NCBI GenBank assembly: GCA_003650125.1 | Contig: QNFX01000001.1 | Span: 1 to 64,000 of the forward strand | Length of the DNA: 64,000 bases | Direction: 5' to 3' | DNA from: Campylobacterota bacterium | GTDB taxonomy: Bacteria > Bdellovibrionota > Bacteriovoracia > Bacteriovoracales > Bacteriovoracaceae | Part shown: positions 15,658-24,171 of the stretch, piece after piece | How positions within the stretch are numbered: the stretch's first letter is position 1 | How the letters are laid out: each line of letters begins with the position of its first letter | Translations under genes and position numbers: made by a program | The notes under the pieces: generated by a model | Databases searched by the model: none | What the model was told of the DNA's origin: nothing | Seen by the model: only the letters and a program-made list of their open reading frames with translations

Positions 15658-16656
15658 ATGAGGAAAATTAAAGGAGTTATTTTTATCACTTCTTTTTTAG
15701 TTTCAAGTAGCGTACTTGCCTGGAAAAATATTGGTCATAGTTCAGTGGCATTTATCACCTTAAAACTTGTAAATAAAAAGACTGAGACCGAATTAAAAAA
15801 GATTTTGGGGTTAAATTTGCTTGATACTTTACCACAGGCTTGCAATTGGCCTGATACTATCTGGGACACCATTTTTGGAAAGACCCAAGGAGTCTGGCAT
15901 TTTGTAACAGTTCCGAACGGAAAGACTTATTTAAATACCCCTAAAAATCCCAAGGGTGATGCCATTGTTAAATTGATAGAATATGAAGACAATTTGCGCA
16001 AGGGTTATAAAAACCCCGGAAAGAAAGCAGATAATGAAGAGGCCTTGCGATACATCTGTCATTTGATCGCAGACCTTCATCAACCTCTTCATATTGGAAG
16101 GCCGGAAGATAGAGGAGGAAACTCTATTAGATTAGATTTTAAATATAGCACAGAAAAGGGACCCGAAAGTGTCAAGACAAGCTTACATAATCTCTGGGAT
16201 GATTATTTAGTGGGAGTTTTAATAGGTAAGTTAAATCATGTGATGCCTTGTGGAAAGAATCTTCACAAGAATTGTTACTGGATTCCTAGTTTACCAAAAA
16301 CTCCCGGGGAATATGCTCAAAATATCAAACACAATCTGGATTTTAGTAATAAGCTTGCCGAATCTTTAATGGCCTGGGATTCAAATAATAAAAGATGGGC
16401 CAGTGGGACCTATATGACTTGGGCAGATGAATCACAGGGTTTAAGGGCAGTAACTTACGAAGGATCAGGGGTTTTGCTTAAAATGGGCCAAGATGTCTCC
16501 AACTTTAACCTTGATCGTTATTATAAATTCCATAAAAATATGCTCTCCCAAAGAATCCTTCAGGCAGGTGTAAGACTTGCCTTTATATTAGATAATATTT
16601 TTTCTGGAAAAGCTCTCTCTACAGCTGAAAAAGATATGCGATCACAAGTTAAATAA
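15658..16656 (+). CDS. Secreted S1/P1-type zinc nuclease
   Basis: This 332-aa protein has a signal peptide (1-21) and then Trp22 as the likely mature N-terminus, the residue whose amino group binds zinc in P1 nuclease. All expected zinc ligands can be seen: His27 (NIGH), Asp in NWPD, His in WHFVTVP, the HLIADLHQPLH cluster, and LHNLWDD. The enzyme class cleaves single-stranded DNA and RNA and removes 3' phosphates. AGGAG precedes the ATG. In a predator it would degrade prey nucleic acid in the periplasm. A second member is at 59929. It closes the secreted island. Confidence 0.93.
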   Translation: MRKIKGVIFITSFLVSSSVLAWKNIGHSSVAFITLKLVNKKTETELKKILGLNLLDTLPQACNWPDTIWDTIFGKTQGVWHFVTVPNGKTYLNTPKNPKGDAIVKLIEYEDNLRKGYKNPGKKADNEEALRYICHLIADLHQPLHIGRPEDRGGNSIRLDFKYSTEKGPESVKTSLHNLWDDYLVGVLIGKLNHVMPCGKNLHKNCYWIPSLPKTPGEYAQNIKHNLDFSNKLAESLMAWDSNNKRWASGTYMTWADESQGLRAVTYEGSGVLLKMGQDVSNFNLDRYYKFHKNMLSQRILQAGVRLAFILDNIFSGKALSTAEKDMRSQVK

Positions 16657-16729
16657 AAAATTACTATTTGAATTTTTTTTGATTTTGGCCTTGAACTCTT
16701 GCAGGGTCAAAGGCCGAAACCAGTAACCT

Positions 16730-17083
16730 TTAAAAGCTTTGAAGAATTGTTTTCAAAGTTTTCAGCTTCTCTGGTGAAAATCGCTTCAACACCACGATGC
16801 ACTCAGATAGGGTGTGTTCTGGAGCCTCTTTCTTTTCTGTCAAGAAATCCAAAAAATCTTTATAAGAATATCCATAGGCCTGAATGACTTTGAGAATAAA
16901 ATCTGGGTGAAGGTCTTTTCTTCCATTCTCTGCATGGTTGATCTGTGCATCACTGATTCCAATAATTTTTGCGACCTTTCTCATTGAAAGTTTTTTGGAC
17001 TCTCTCATGTACTTTAATATGAGGGCCTCCTTGGTCATTTTTTTTGTATCTGACCTTCTGGTCCATTTCCTTTTTTGTGTCAT
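16730..17083 (-). CDS. XRE-family transcriptional regulator
   Basis: This 117-aa protein has a basic N-terminus (about 1-20) and an XRE/Cro-type helix-turn-helix (about 29-77: SMRKVAKIIGISDAQINHAENG). A C-terminal helical part follows (about 80-117). AAAGGAG lies before the ATG. The frameshifted copy at 5852 is its paralogue. Upstream DNA holds two inverted repeats, likely operators for self-control. The neighbour regulator at 17916 has the same size and build but diverged sequence. Confidence 0.88.
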   Translation of the reverse strand: MTQKRKWTRRSDTKKMTKEALILKYMRESKKLSMRKVAKIIGISDAQINHAENGRKDLHPDFILKVIQAYGYSYKDFLDFLTEKKEAPEHTLSECIVVLKRFSPEKLKTLKTILQSF

Positions 17084-17121
17084 AGCAATTCTCCTTTATT
17101 TTAGTTGAATCGCTCTTTTTT

Positions 17122-17192
17122 GGAGACACAATGTCTCCTTTAAAAACAATCGACTACACTGTGTAGGGCAGTTGCCGAGACACTGTGTAGTC
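17122..17192. promoter_or_regulatory. Two strong inverted repeats upstream of the XRE gene
   Basis: GGAGACA-CAA-TGTCTCC (17122-17138) is perfect. Then GACTACACTGTGT (17152-17164) pairs with ACACTGTGTAGTC (17180-17192) with one mismatch, and the first arm contains a near-perfect palindrome of its own (CTACACTGTGTAG). They lie 39 to 109 bp upstream of the regulator start, where operators are expected. Confidence 0.55.
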
Positions 17193-17340
17193 ATTAATTT
17201 GGGTGGATCTTTTTCATAAAGCATTTTTAAAGCACTTATGAAGCACAAATGCAGTGATGCTTAGTGATTTTCTGTGATGGAAGCAGTTATGTGGCCTAAT
17301 CCCCGATTGAGAACTAGGTTTAAGTGATTAAAAATACTTA

Positions 17341-17420
17341 TGATTCATATTGGGGAGGGGTGACCCACCACCGTAAATCCGGTGGAGGATTCGGCCCCTA
17401 CTTTACCGGACTGTTTATAA
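17341..17420. other. Hairpin-rich non-coding stretch
   Basis: GC-rich against an AT-rich background. CCACCG (17367-17372) pairs with CGGTGG (17380-17385), AATCC with GGATT is an alternative pairing, and GGGG near 17352 can close with CCCC near 17395. A structured RNA or an origin-like or attachment-like site is possible. It matches no RNA class I know. The remaining gap from 17193 to 17491 shows only short AAGCAC repeats. Confidence 0.35.
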
Positions 17421-17491
17421 GATTATAGGTATTTTAAGCATAGACAAAAAAATGATTTTTATTAATTAATCCGGTACTCCTTCAAAATATA

Positions 17492-17824
17492 TTATTTTTC
17501 AAGAAATTTAGATTCAAGAGAGGAGGTTATACTATTTTCCAACCTAGTTAAAGATTTTTGAGTTACATTCTTTATTTCTTCTAAATCCTTCAAGAAACTA
17601 TGAGTTATAATCCATTCTTTCTCATTTAATGCCTCTCGGTTGGACCAATTTATTTCCTTCTTAAATTCAAATTTTTTAAAAATAGTTAGTTTGGATTTTG
17701 AAAAGACAAAAAGAATATAAATCTCTAGCCAGGGTAAAATTTCTACTTTGGGCTCAAATTTAATTAATATAAATGCACAATTTGAAGGAGCTGTATAGAG
17801 AAAATAAAAAAACAAGATAACCAA
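17492..17824 (-). CDS. Small hypothetical protein with hydrophobic N-terminus
   Basis: 110 codons from a TTG at 17824 behind TAGGAAG. The first 20 residues are hydrophobic and could be a signal peptide or anchor, followed by a charged helical C-terminal half. No family is recognised. The spacing of the ribosome-binding site is short and base composition is very AT-rich, so the gene is uncertain. Confidence 0.4.
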   Translation of the reverse strand: MVILFFYFLYTAPSNCAFILIKFEPKVEILPWLEIYILFVFSKSKLTIFKKFEFKKEINWSNREALNEKEWIITHSFLKDLEEIKNVTQKSLTRLENSITSSLESKFLEK

Positions 17825-17915
17825 GAGCTTCCTAAATTATTTTATTAAAAAGCGAACTATTGAAACAGTTGATCTTGAAATACCACAATCTTAAAATTAA
17901 CCCTGAGATAGAAAT

Positions 17916-18248
17916 TTATAAACCTAATAGAAGTTCATGAGCCTGTTCCAACTTGCTTGGTTCAATTGAATTAAGGAGTTCATGGCACTTATCCCTCATG
18001 CCATAAAATTTGTCCTTCTTGCTAATCTGAAAGGCCCAGTCATCCCAAGATAATTGCACGGCATCCAAGAATTTTTGAATATAGTCCTGGGAAATATTCT
18101 CTCGGCCAGATTCCATTTGGTGGACTCTGGATTTTGACATATCCATTGCTTCGGCCAATTTCCTTACCGAAAGATCAACTTTTAACCGCAGTGCTTTCAA
18201 GACCTCGGATTCGGGTGATTCTTGTACAATTTTGTTTCGTTTGCTCAT
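17916..18248 (-). CDS. XRE-family transcriptional regulator, second
   Basis: The start is set at 18248, behind GGAGG with 6 bases spacing; a longer open frame to 18485 has no signal and unlikely composition. The product is 110 aa. The helix-turn-helix spans about 20-75 (SVRKLAEAMDMSKSRVHQMESG). The C-terminal helical part resembles the regulator at 16730 in layout. Its upstream region holds repeats of AAGCACAAAT, one of which also occurs upstream of the other regulator, so the two may share a binding site or cross-regulate. Confidence 0.85.
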   Translation of the reverse strand: MSKRNKIVQESPESEVLKALRLKVDLSVRKLAEAMDMSKSRVHQMESGRENISQDYIQKFLDAVQLSWDDWAFQISKKDKFYGMRDKCHELLNSIEPSKLEQAHELLLGL

Positions 18249-18380
18249 TAATTTCCTCCTTTTTTTGGTGAAAATTAATATGGTGACGACGAGAAAAAGT
18301 GCTGTTTTGTCCAGCCGCTTGTGATCGCTGAAACAGCGACTACAAAGGCGTATAGGAGTTTTGCTATTGCTAAATAGGCC

Positions 18381-18436
18381 ATTTGTGCTTAGAAATTTAT
18401 GGTGCTGTGTTTCGTAAGCACAAGTTAAGCACAAAT
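18381..18436. promoter_or_regulatory. Repeated AAGCACAAAT motif upstream of the second XRE gene
   Basis: AAGCACAAAT occurs at 18427-18436 and inverted at 18381-18390, and AAGCACAAGT at 18416-18425. The same 10-mer is at 17241-17250, upstream of the first XRE gene. Spacing of 11 bases between the direct copies puts them on the same helix face. Confidence 0.45.
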
Positions 18437-18534
18437 TAAGCCAATCAGTGAAAGTGCTAGACAGTCCCAGACAGTTTGGGGCCAAAAGAAATGATTAAGT
18501 AACTGAAACCTCGTGTGAATAATTTTAATTAGAT

Positions 18535-18573
18535 AAAAAAAAAGCTACACGATCATTCAATCAGTAGCTTTTA
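18535..18573 (-). terminator. Rho-independent terminator of tRNA-Cys
   Basis: Read on the minus strand, AAAGCTAC and GTAGCTTT form an 8-bp stem (arms 18541-18548 and 18564-18571) and a run of nine T follows. It lies directly downstream of the tRNA. Confidence 0.85.
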
Positions 18574-18575
18574 TT

Positions 18576-18653
18576 TGGAGGTGACGGCCGGATTCGAACC
18601 GGCGACTGGACGGTTTTGCAAACCGTTCCTTTGGACCACTCAGGCACGTCACC
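18576..18653 (-). tRNA. tRNA-Cys (anticodon GCA)
   Basis: Cloverleaf on the minus strand: acceptor GGTGACG/CGTCACC, anticodon stem ACGGT/ACCGT with loop TTGCAAA (anticodon GCA), T-stem GCCGG/CCGGC with loop TTCGAAT, discriminator T and encoded CCA. It is the only tRNA seen in the window. Confidence 0.95.
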
Positions 18654-18720
18654 ATTGAAGAGAAAAATATCACTTTAATGGTGGTTTTTGTCAATGAATA
18701 GAAGGTATTTTTGCGACGCT

Positions 18721-19026
18721 CTAGGCTTCTCTGATAATGTATTTATCTTTGCCCGCATCCACCATCTCTTTAAGCTCTTTTCCAACCTTAAAAAAGGGAA
18801 CTTTTTTTGGCTCTACTTTAACAACCTTTCCAGTCTTGGGATTGCGCCCTTCGTAGGCCTTATAGTTTCGATTGGCAAAAGAACCAAATCCCCTAATCTC
18901 AATTCTCTCATCGCCATAAAGAGACTTGATCATACTCTCAAAACAGATGTTAACTATAGATTCCGCCTGCTTATGAGTGAGGTTTGCTTGTTTTTCCATC
19001 GCCGTAATTAAATCTGCCTTAGTCAT
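18721..19026 (-). CDS. HU/IHF-family DNA-bending protein
   Basis: This 101-aa protein starts behind TAGGAG. The family fold is clear: N-terminal helices (MTKADLITAMEKQANLTHKQAE), then the signature GFGSFANRNYKAYEGRNPKTG in the beta arm, and a final helix. Residue choice near RIEIRGFGSF and the arm resembles IHF beta more than HU, but the two cannot be told apart safely here. It compacts and bends DNA. It stands alone, next to tRNA-Cys. Confidence 0.93.
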   Translation of the reverse strand: MTKADLITAMEKQANLTHKQAESIVNICFESMIKSLYGDERIEIRGFGSFANRNYKAYEGRNPKTGKVVKVEPKKVPFFKVGKELKEMVDAGKDKYIIREA

Positions 19027-19162
19027 AGATACTCCTAAATAACTTGCCTTGTTATTAATTTTACAGGCCTTGCAGCATTTGGGTCAAGATATTGAAAATA
19101 AAGGATTCTTTTTTCCCCTTTTAAGATAAAGATTTTCTCTGTTTTTTCCGAAATATTTATAA

Positions 19163-20851
19163 ATGAATATAGTTTACTCTTTTACTTTAGCTTTTTTCCT
19201 TGTCTCCTGTGCAGATGACCCCTATCCAGGCAGAACACTCATCGACCCGTTTGACCCCGCTACAGTGGATATCTGTGAGGGTTACGTCGATCCTCTGGCC
19301 GAAACCTGCTCTACCGAATGCGATCTAACTCAAAATCATGTGGCCGACCGAGATGAGCGGTTAAAACTAGAAGAGGAACTAGAAGAATCGCTAGCAAATA
19401 TTGATGAAGAAGATAGGCAGTTCAAATTAGACAACTTTGCAGCGGCAAAAGATATCTGTGTTCCCGGAGTTCTAACCGCGAGACCTGATGAAGCTGTTTT
19501 TATCAACTCCGATTTTTGCTCATGTAATAATAAAAAATCTGAAATCATAAACCTTGGATGTGAGCACAAATGTGCGGCCACCATCGAGGGGCCAACGCTT
19601 TTTGCCTCAGTTGCTGTAGATCAGAGAATTTCAGAAAATCCTGAAATGGAAAATCTCCAAGGCTGGTGTAACAATGAACTCACCAATGACCCGGCCAATG
19701 GTGTCTCCCCAAGTTGTGTTTTTGAAGTAAGCGATGGTGTCAGTACTCAAGATCTCAATCTCGCAACCATTAGCGGAAACAGCTTTACCGTTAATTTAAA
19801 TTCACTTGTTAAATATCGAACCTATACAGGCAGATTAGTAGAAAAGGGAACTAATACTACGGATCCAGCATCAAGCAGCATCCAAATCTATAGAAGAGAT
19901 CCTCAAGACGGCCTAACCCCTTTTCCCGGAGTTTTAAAATTAAGCCCTATTTCGCAATATACTTGTATCACTCGAGTTGGTGCCTTTGATCCTCAATCAA
20001 GAACTTCCTTTTATGATAATTCCGCCAGACTGCATTTTTATTATAATGACCGAGAAATGCCTACTGTTAGACCGCCCGATCCAAATCTTTTTTGTCATGA
20101 CATTGAAAACCTTGGATACATTGACCGTCCTACATATCCTCGACTTGAACTTATTCCCCAGGCCTTTTCGTTATGGGATACCACCGATATTCGTTTTTCC
20201 GATGTAAATCAAGATAGTCGTATGGATATTAATGAAATTATTGAAACACAAATTATAAGACAATTTAATACCACCCCCCCTACTGTAGATTATTTTGTTC
20301 CTTTCCAATGGCCGAATGCTCCTCAATCAGAAGAGGAGTCCACAGTCCCTACCCTTGGTTATATGATGAGAGTTTTTGTCGATCCTAAAACAGGAAGAGG
20401 AAAATGCCCCACCCAAGAGGATTACCAGGGAGTCGATCCTTCCTTTATTGTCTTAGGACAATATGTTGGGGTCGATACCGAGGCACTTTATATCGCCTTT
20501 AGGCAAAAGATAAATTTAGTGGAAGAAGATGGCTCCACCACTGAAGCACCTGATGATGTTTTGCTAATTCGACAAAGTTTATTAGAACAGATTTGGTGGT
20601 ATCAGGAAGGAAACTTGCAGGTGGAACCGGATGAAGTTACCGCAGGACAGAGGACTCTTTATTTTTACTATCCTCCAGATCCAGTTCACCCCTATATAAA
20701 AAAATCTTATCAAGAGCTCTATACGGTAAGAGATAGAAGTGCGCTATCAACTGGTGCTGATGCAGGGGAAACTACCGGAGGGCTTCCTTCCTATGATAAA
20801 AGATTTGGCTGCGTTCCCGCTAATGTGTCCCCAGAATATGAATCTGACTAA
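19163..20851 (+). CDS. Large lipoprotein of unknown function with a calcium-loop motif
   Basis: This 562-aa protein begins with a short signal peptide ending in the lipobox LVSC (Cys16), so it should be lipid-anchored; Asp residues at +2 and +3 may hold it in the inner membrane if E. coli rules apply. The N-terminal part (20-150) is Cys-rich with acidic helices. The rest is beta-prone. Near residues 348-360, DVNQDSRMDINE matches the D-x-N-x-D-x3-D calcium loop of dockerin or EF-hand type. No ribosome-binding site is seen. Its stop overlaps the convergent secF end by 4 bases. Confidence 0.85.
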   Translation: MNIVYSFTLAFFLVSCADDPYPGRTLIDPFDPATVDICEGYVDPLAETCSTECDLTQNHVADRDERLKLEEELEESLANIDEEDRQFKLDNFAAAKDICVPGVLTARPDEAVFINSDFCSCNNKKSEIINLGCEHKCAATIEGPTLFASVAVDQRISENPEMENLQGWCNNELTNDPANGVSPSCVFEVSDGVSTQDLNLATISGNSFTVNLNSLVKYRTYTGRLVEKGTNTTDPASSSIQIYRRDPQDGLTPFPGVLKLSPISQYTCITRVGAFDPQSRTSFYDNSARLHFYYNDREMPTVRPPDPNLFCHDIENLGYIDRPTYPRLELIPQAFSLWDTTDIRFSDVNQDSRMDINEIIETQIIRQFNTTPPTVDYFVPFQWPNAPQSEEESTVPTLGYMMRVFVDPKTGRGKCPTQEDYQGVDPSFIVLGQYVGVDTEALYIAFRQKINLVEEDGSTTEAPDDVLLIRQSLLEQIWWYQEGNLQVEPDEVTAGQRTLYFYYPPDPVHPYIKKSYQELYTVRDRSALSTGADAGETTGGLPSYDKRFGCVPANVSPEYESD

Positions 20852-21753
20852 TTAGTATCACCTAGTATTTTTTGCATTCCCAATGTAACTGGTGCCGCAA
20901 TAAAAATTGAAGAGTAAGTACCAATTATAACCCCAAGAGAAATACATAGAAAGAAATCCTTAATGGCGAGTCCTCCCATGAAATACATGGTTAGTGAAAT
21001 GAAGAGAGTAGTACCAGAGGTCAAAATAGTTCTCGATAAGGTTTCATTAATCGCTGTGTTAATATGAGAACTTAAAGGCAACTGCTTATCTTTTTGCTCA
21101 TGCTCGCGAACTCTATCGTAGACAATAACCGTATCGTTAACTGAGTAACCAATAACCGCTAGAAGCGCCGCCACTGTTTGTAGCGTAAAATCAATTCCAG
21201 AGAAGGCAAAAAGTCCTAAGATAATACTGACATCATGAAACAGAGCTATGATAGCGCCTGGTGAATATTTAAAATCAAAGCGAAGTCCAATATAGAGCAT
21301 AATTGCCAATAAGGCCCAAAGCATCGACTGGAAACCGGAAACTCTAAGTGCCGCCCCCGCTTTAGGACCTACGATATCCACTTTTCTAATTTGAATCCCT
21401 TGAGTTTTAAAATCTTTTTTTAAAGAGTCACTGACCTTTTGAGTAATTTCATTTAAATTCGCTTCAGTACCAGCAACTTTAATCAGTACTTCATTTTGAT
21501 CCGCCTCGCCAATAGTTTGCACTGAGGCCCCTTTGTGCCCATAACTTTTAAGCGATTTTCTCAACGTATTCAGGGTTACCCTCTGGTTAAACTTGGCCTG
21601 AATTTCCGCCCCTCCTTTGAAATCAACTCCATAAGTTAATTTAAAAAATATGGCATACAAAGAAATCAAAACGAGGATACTAGATATTATTGTAGTGACT
21701 CCAAACTTGGAGACAAAATTATATTTAGTATTACTTTTAATTATTTCAATCAT
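20848..21753 (-). CDS. secF: Protein translocase subunit SecF
   Basis: The start is set at 21753, behind GGGAG with 8 bases spacing, 16 bases after secD; an upstream in-frame ATG at 21795 lies inside secD. The product has about 301 aa with six membrane segments, the GVDFKGG signature in the first periplasmic loop, and the conserved NDTVIVYDR segment of RND-like Sec proteins. SecDF uses proton flow to help pull exported proteins out of the SecYEG channel. A predator with this many secreted proteins depends heavily on it. Confidence 0.95.
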   Translation of the reverse strand: MIEIIKSNTKYNFVSKFGVTTIISSILVLISLYAIFFKLTYGVDFKGGAEIQAKFNQRVTLNTLRKSLKSYGHKGASVQTIGEADQNEVLIKVAGTEANLNEITQKVSDSLKKDFKTQGIQIRKVDIVGPKAGAALRVSGFQSMLWALLAIMLYIGLRFDFKYSPGAIIALFHDVSIILGLFAFSGIDFTLQTVAALLAVIGYSVNDTVIVYDRVREHEQKDKQLPLSSHINTAINETLSRTILTSGTTLFISLTMYFMGGLAIKDFFLCISLGVIIGTYSSIFIAAPVTLGMQKILGDTN

Positions 21754-21769
21754 CTCAATTTTCTCCCAA

Positions 21770-23476
21770 CTAAATACTGAGGTCTTGGCCTTCAACTTTA
21801 TTCATATAAAATTCAAATAGTAACTTACTAACAAAGTAAGCTGTGTAGATCGTAGCAAAAATCCCAATCAAAAGAGTTACAGCAAATCCTTTAATCGGGC
21901 CTGTTCCAAAATTTAAAAGACAAAGGCCGGCCAGTGCTGTTGTGACGTTAGCATCAAGGATGGTCCAAAATGCCTGGGCGAATCCCCCTTCAACGGCCTT
22001 ATAATAACCAAGGCCCTTGCGCACTTCTTCCCGTATCCGCTCATAGATAATAATATTAGCATCAACCGCCATTCCAATAGTCAGGGCGATACCGGCGATA
22101 CCAGGAAGAGTTAGCGTGGCATCAAAACCAACTAAAATTCCTAAGACAAAAATAATATTTAAAACTAAGGAGACGATGGCAATGGCGCCAGATAGTTTAT
22201 AATAAAATAAAATAAAGAGAAAAACTAAAGCAGCTCCTATTAAGGAAGCCGTTCTGGCCTTCATAATGGAATCTTCACCAAGACTTGGTCCAACCGTTCT
22301 TTGTTCTAAAAAGTCTAATTGAACTGGAAGAGCTCCGGCCCGAAGAACAAGTGCTAGATCTCGCGCCTCTTTTAACATCTTGTTATAACCTCCAGTGCCT
22401 AAGGTAATCTGCGCTCTCCCCCCACCAATTTTTGCTTGAATATTAGGTGCACTATAGACATTGCCATCAAGGATAATGGCCATTCTATTGCCAATATTTT
22501 TACCAGTGATCTCCTCAAAGGCCTTGGCCCCAGCAGATTTAAAATTTAAAGAGACGTAGGGTTGATTTTTTTGCTGATCAATTTGCACTCTAGCGTCTTG
22601 AAGGGCCTCTCCAGTAAGTTGTGGAGTTGCCTCTACCAGATATGGAATTTTAGTCGTAAGCTCATTAGTAAGTTTATTTACTTTCTTTTCAAAGGCCAGT
22701 TCATAACCTTCAGGAATATCTTTTTTAAGATATTCATTTACGGTTTGAATATACTCAGAAAAACGTTGACCTTTTTTAAAGTTGATTCCAGCCGCTTCTG
22801 TCTTTTTCAGCCAACCAGCAAGGGTTGCAGGAGAAACCTTATCATTAACCATTTTAAATTCTAGCTTGGCCGTTTTACCAATTAATTCTTTGGCCCGTTC
22901 AATATCCTTAACACCTGGAAGCTGAACAACGATGCGGTCATCACCTTGAGAGACAATCTCTGGCTCAGTCACCCCAAACTCATCAATTCTATTTCGAATA
23001 ACTTCAATAGATTTGGTTACTGATTGTTCTTCGATGTTGGTTTTAGTTATTTTAGAAAGGCCATAAGTTAAGACCTCATCTTCTTCATGAGTGAGCCTAA
23101 TAACGCTGCCAAAATATTTTTTAATCAGCTCTTTGGCCTTAGCAACCTCAACAGGATTTACAATCCTGATAGAATGGAAGGGATCATCAGCAAGCTCTTT
23201 ATTTAAAGAACCTACTTGTGCTTTTATGCCCTCGTCATTTAAGAGAAATTCCATTCTTCTGGCATAACCTTTGATTTCATCTTGATAAACTTTTTTAAAA
23301 TCAATCCCCAGAACCATATAAAGACCACCTTGCAGGTCAAGGCCTAGATTCAGTCGAGATTTAACAGGGTATGTGCTTTCACGGTCAAATTTCAACACAG
23401 TGGGAACTAAAACAAAGATGGCCAATGAGGCCATAGCAATAAGAAAGCTAAATCGGTACCACCAATTCCGTTTCAT
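21770..23476 (-). CDS. secD: Protein translocase subunit SecD
   Basis: 568 aa. The first membrane segment (about 9-27) is followed by LGLDLQGGLYMVLG, the SecD signature, then a large periplasmic part (about 50-390, P1 domain) and five more membrane segments with the motif GMAVDANIIIYERIREE. Length is normal for proteobacterial SecD. It lies in the order yajC-tatA-secD-secF. Confidence 0.96.
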   Translation of the reverse strand: MKRNWWYRFSFLIAMASLAIFVLVPTVLKFDRESTYPVKSRLNLGLDLQGGLYMVLGIDFKKVYQDEIKGYARRMEFLLNDEGIKAQVGSLNKELADDPFHSIRIVNPVEVAKAKELIKKYFGSVIRLTHEEDEVLTYGLSKITKTNIEEQSVTKSIEVIRNRIDEFGVTEPEIVSQGDDRIVVQLPGVKDIERAKELIGKTAKLEFKMVNDKVSPATLAGWLKKTEAAGINFKKGQRFSEYIQTVNEYLKKDIPEGYELAFEKKVNKLTNELTTKIPYLVEATPQLTGEALQDARVQIDQQKNQPYVSLNFKSAGAKAFEEITGKNIGNRMAIILDGNVYSAPNIQAKIGGGRAQITLGTGGYNKMLKEARDLALVLRAGALPVQLDFLEQRTVGPSLGEDSIMKARTASLIGAALVFLFILFYYKLSGAIAIVSLVLNIIFVLGILVGFDATLTLPGIAGIALTIGMAVDANIIIYERIREEVRKGLGYYKAVEGGFAQAFWTILDANVTTALAGLCLLNFGTGPIKGFAVTLLIGIFATIYTAYFVSKLLFEFYMNKVEGQDLSI

Positions 23477-23539
23477 CGAGAACTCCTAAAAAAGGGATAA
23501 ATCATGGAAATTATAATTTAAAGCTGTGTTGTAAGTAAA

Positions 23540-23752
23540 TTAAATTTTAGAAGATTTCTCCGGAGACTGATTTGTTGCATCAATATCTTCCGGAGGATTA
23601 TCAATTTGATCTTTAATGTCATCCTTGGCCTTTTGAAATTCACGAATACCTTTTCCTAAACCTCTTGCCAGTTCAGGTAGCTTCTTCGGCCCTATAAAGA
23701 TAAGGGCCGCCACTCCAATAATCGCTAATTCACCTGCGCCAAGACCAAACAT
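23540..23752 (-). CDS. tatA: Twin-arginine translocase subunit TatA
   Basis: This 70-aa protein has the TatA/TatE layout: short N-terminus MFGLGAGELAIIG, one membrane segment, the hinge FIGPKKLPELARGLGKGI, an amphipathic helix and a charged tail. It forms the pore part of the Tat system for folded proteins. Its start shares one base with the yajC stop (TAATG). TatA placed inside the yajC-secDF cluster is unusual and couples parts of the two export systems in one transcript. No tatB or tatC is in the window. Confidence 0.93.
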   Translation of the reverse strand: MFGLGAGELAIIGVAALIFIGPKKLPELARGLGKGIREFQKAKDDIKDQIDNPPEDIDATNQSPEKSSKI

Positions 23753-24093
23753 TATTTTCCTTTGGACTCTTTAGTTTCAAATAGAGGTGCAGAAAATCCT
23801 GCGATATGTCCTCTTAAAACTTTCATCTTTACCCCATCAGAAACTTCTAGAGTAATGACTTTATCTGTTAGTCCTTGAATAACTCCTAGGACTCCCGATT
23901 TAGTATAAACCTCATCGCCTTTGCCTAACTTGGCCAAAAGATTTTTCTCTTCTTCCAATTTCTTTTTTTGAGGACGAATCATCAAAAAATAAAAAACTGC
24001 AAAAATTAGGATAAACGGCATGAATGACATCATAGCATTTGGTTTTTGTGCTGTTGCTTCTGCAAAAGCAGGAGAGATAAAAAAGTCCAACAT
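23752..24093 (-). CDS. yajC: Sec translocon accessory protein YajC
   Basis: 113 aa. One N-terminal membrane segment (about 22-40) is followed by MIRPQKKK and a small KOW-like domain (KGDEVYTKSGVLGVI), the standard YajC build. It joins the SecDF-YajC complex. It starts 78 bp after tgt. Confidence 0.94.
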   Translation of the reverse strand: MLDFFISPAFAEATAQKPNAMMSFMPFILIFAVFYFLMIRPQKKKLEEEKNLLAKLGKGDEVYTKSGVLGVIQGLTDKVITLEVSDGVKMKVLRGHIAGFSAPLFETKESKGK

Positions 24094-24171
24094 AATTTTT
24101 CCTTTTTAGGTTAAGTCCAATTGAGACCATTTATAAATTGGATGGGGTTATTCGTCAATCAGGGCAGTAAA

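Noticed and set aside
17341-17420. A tRNA or tRNA-like fragment
   Set aside because: No acceptor stem or T-arm can be drawn; only alternative short stems.
18249-18485. N-terminal extension of the second XRE regulator
   Set aside because: The longer frame lacks a start signal; GGAGG lies at the ATG at 18248 and the extra part contains the operator repeats.
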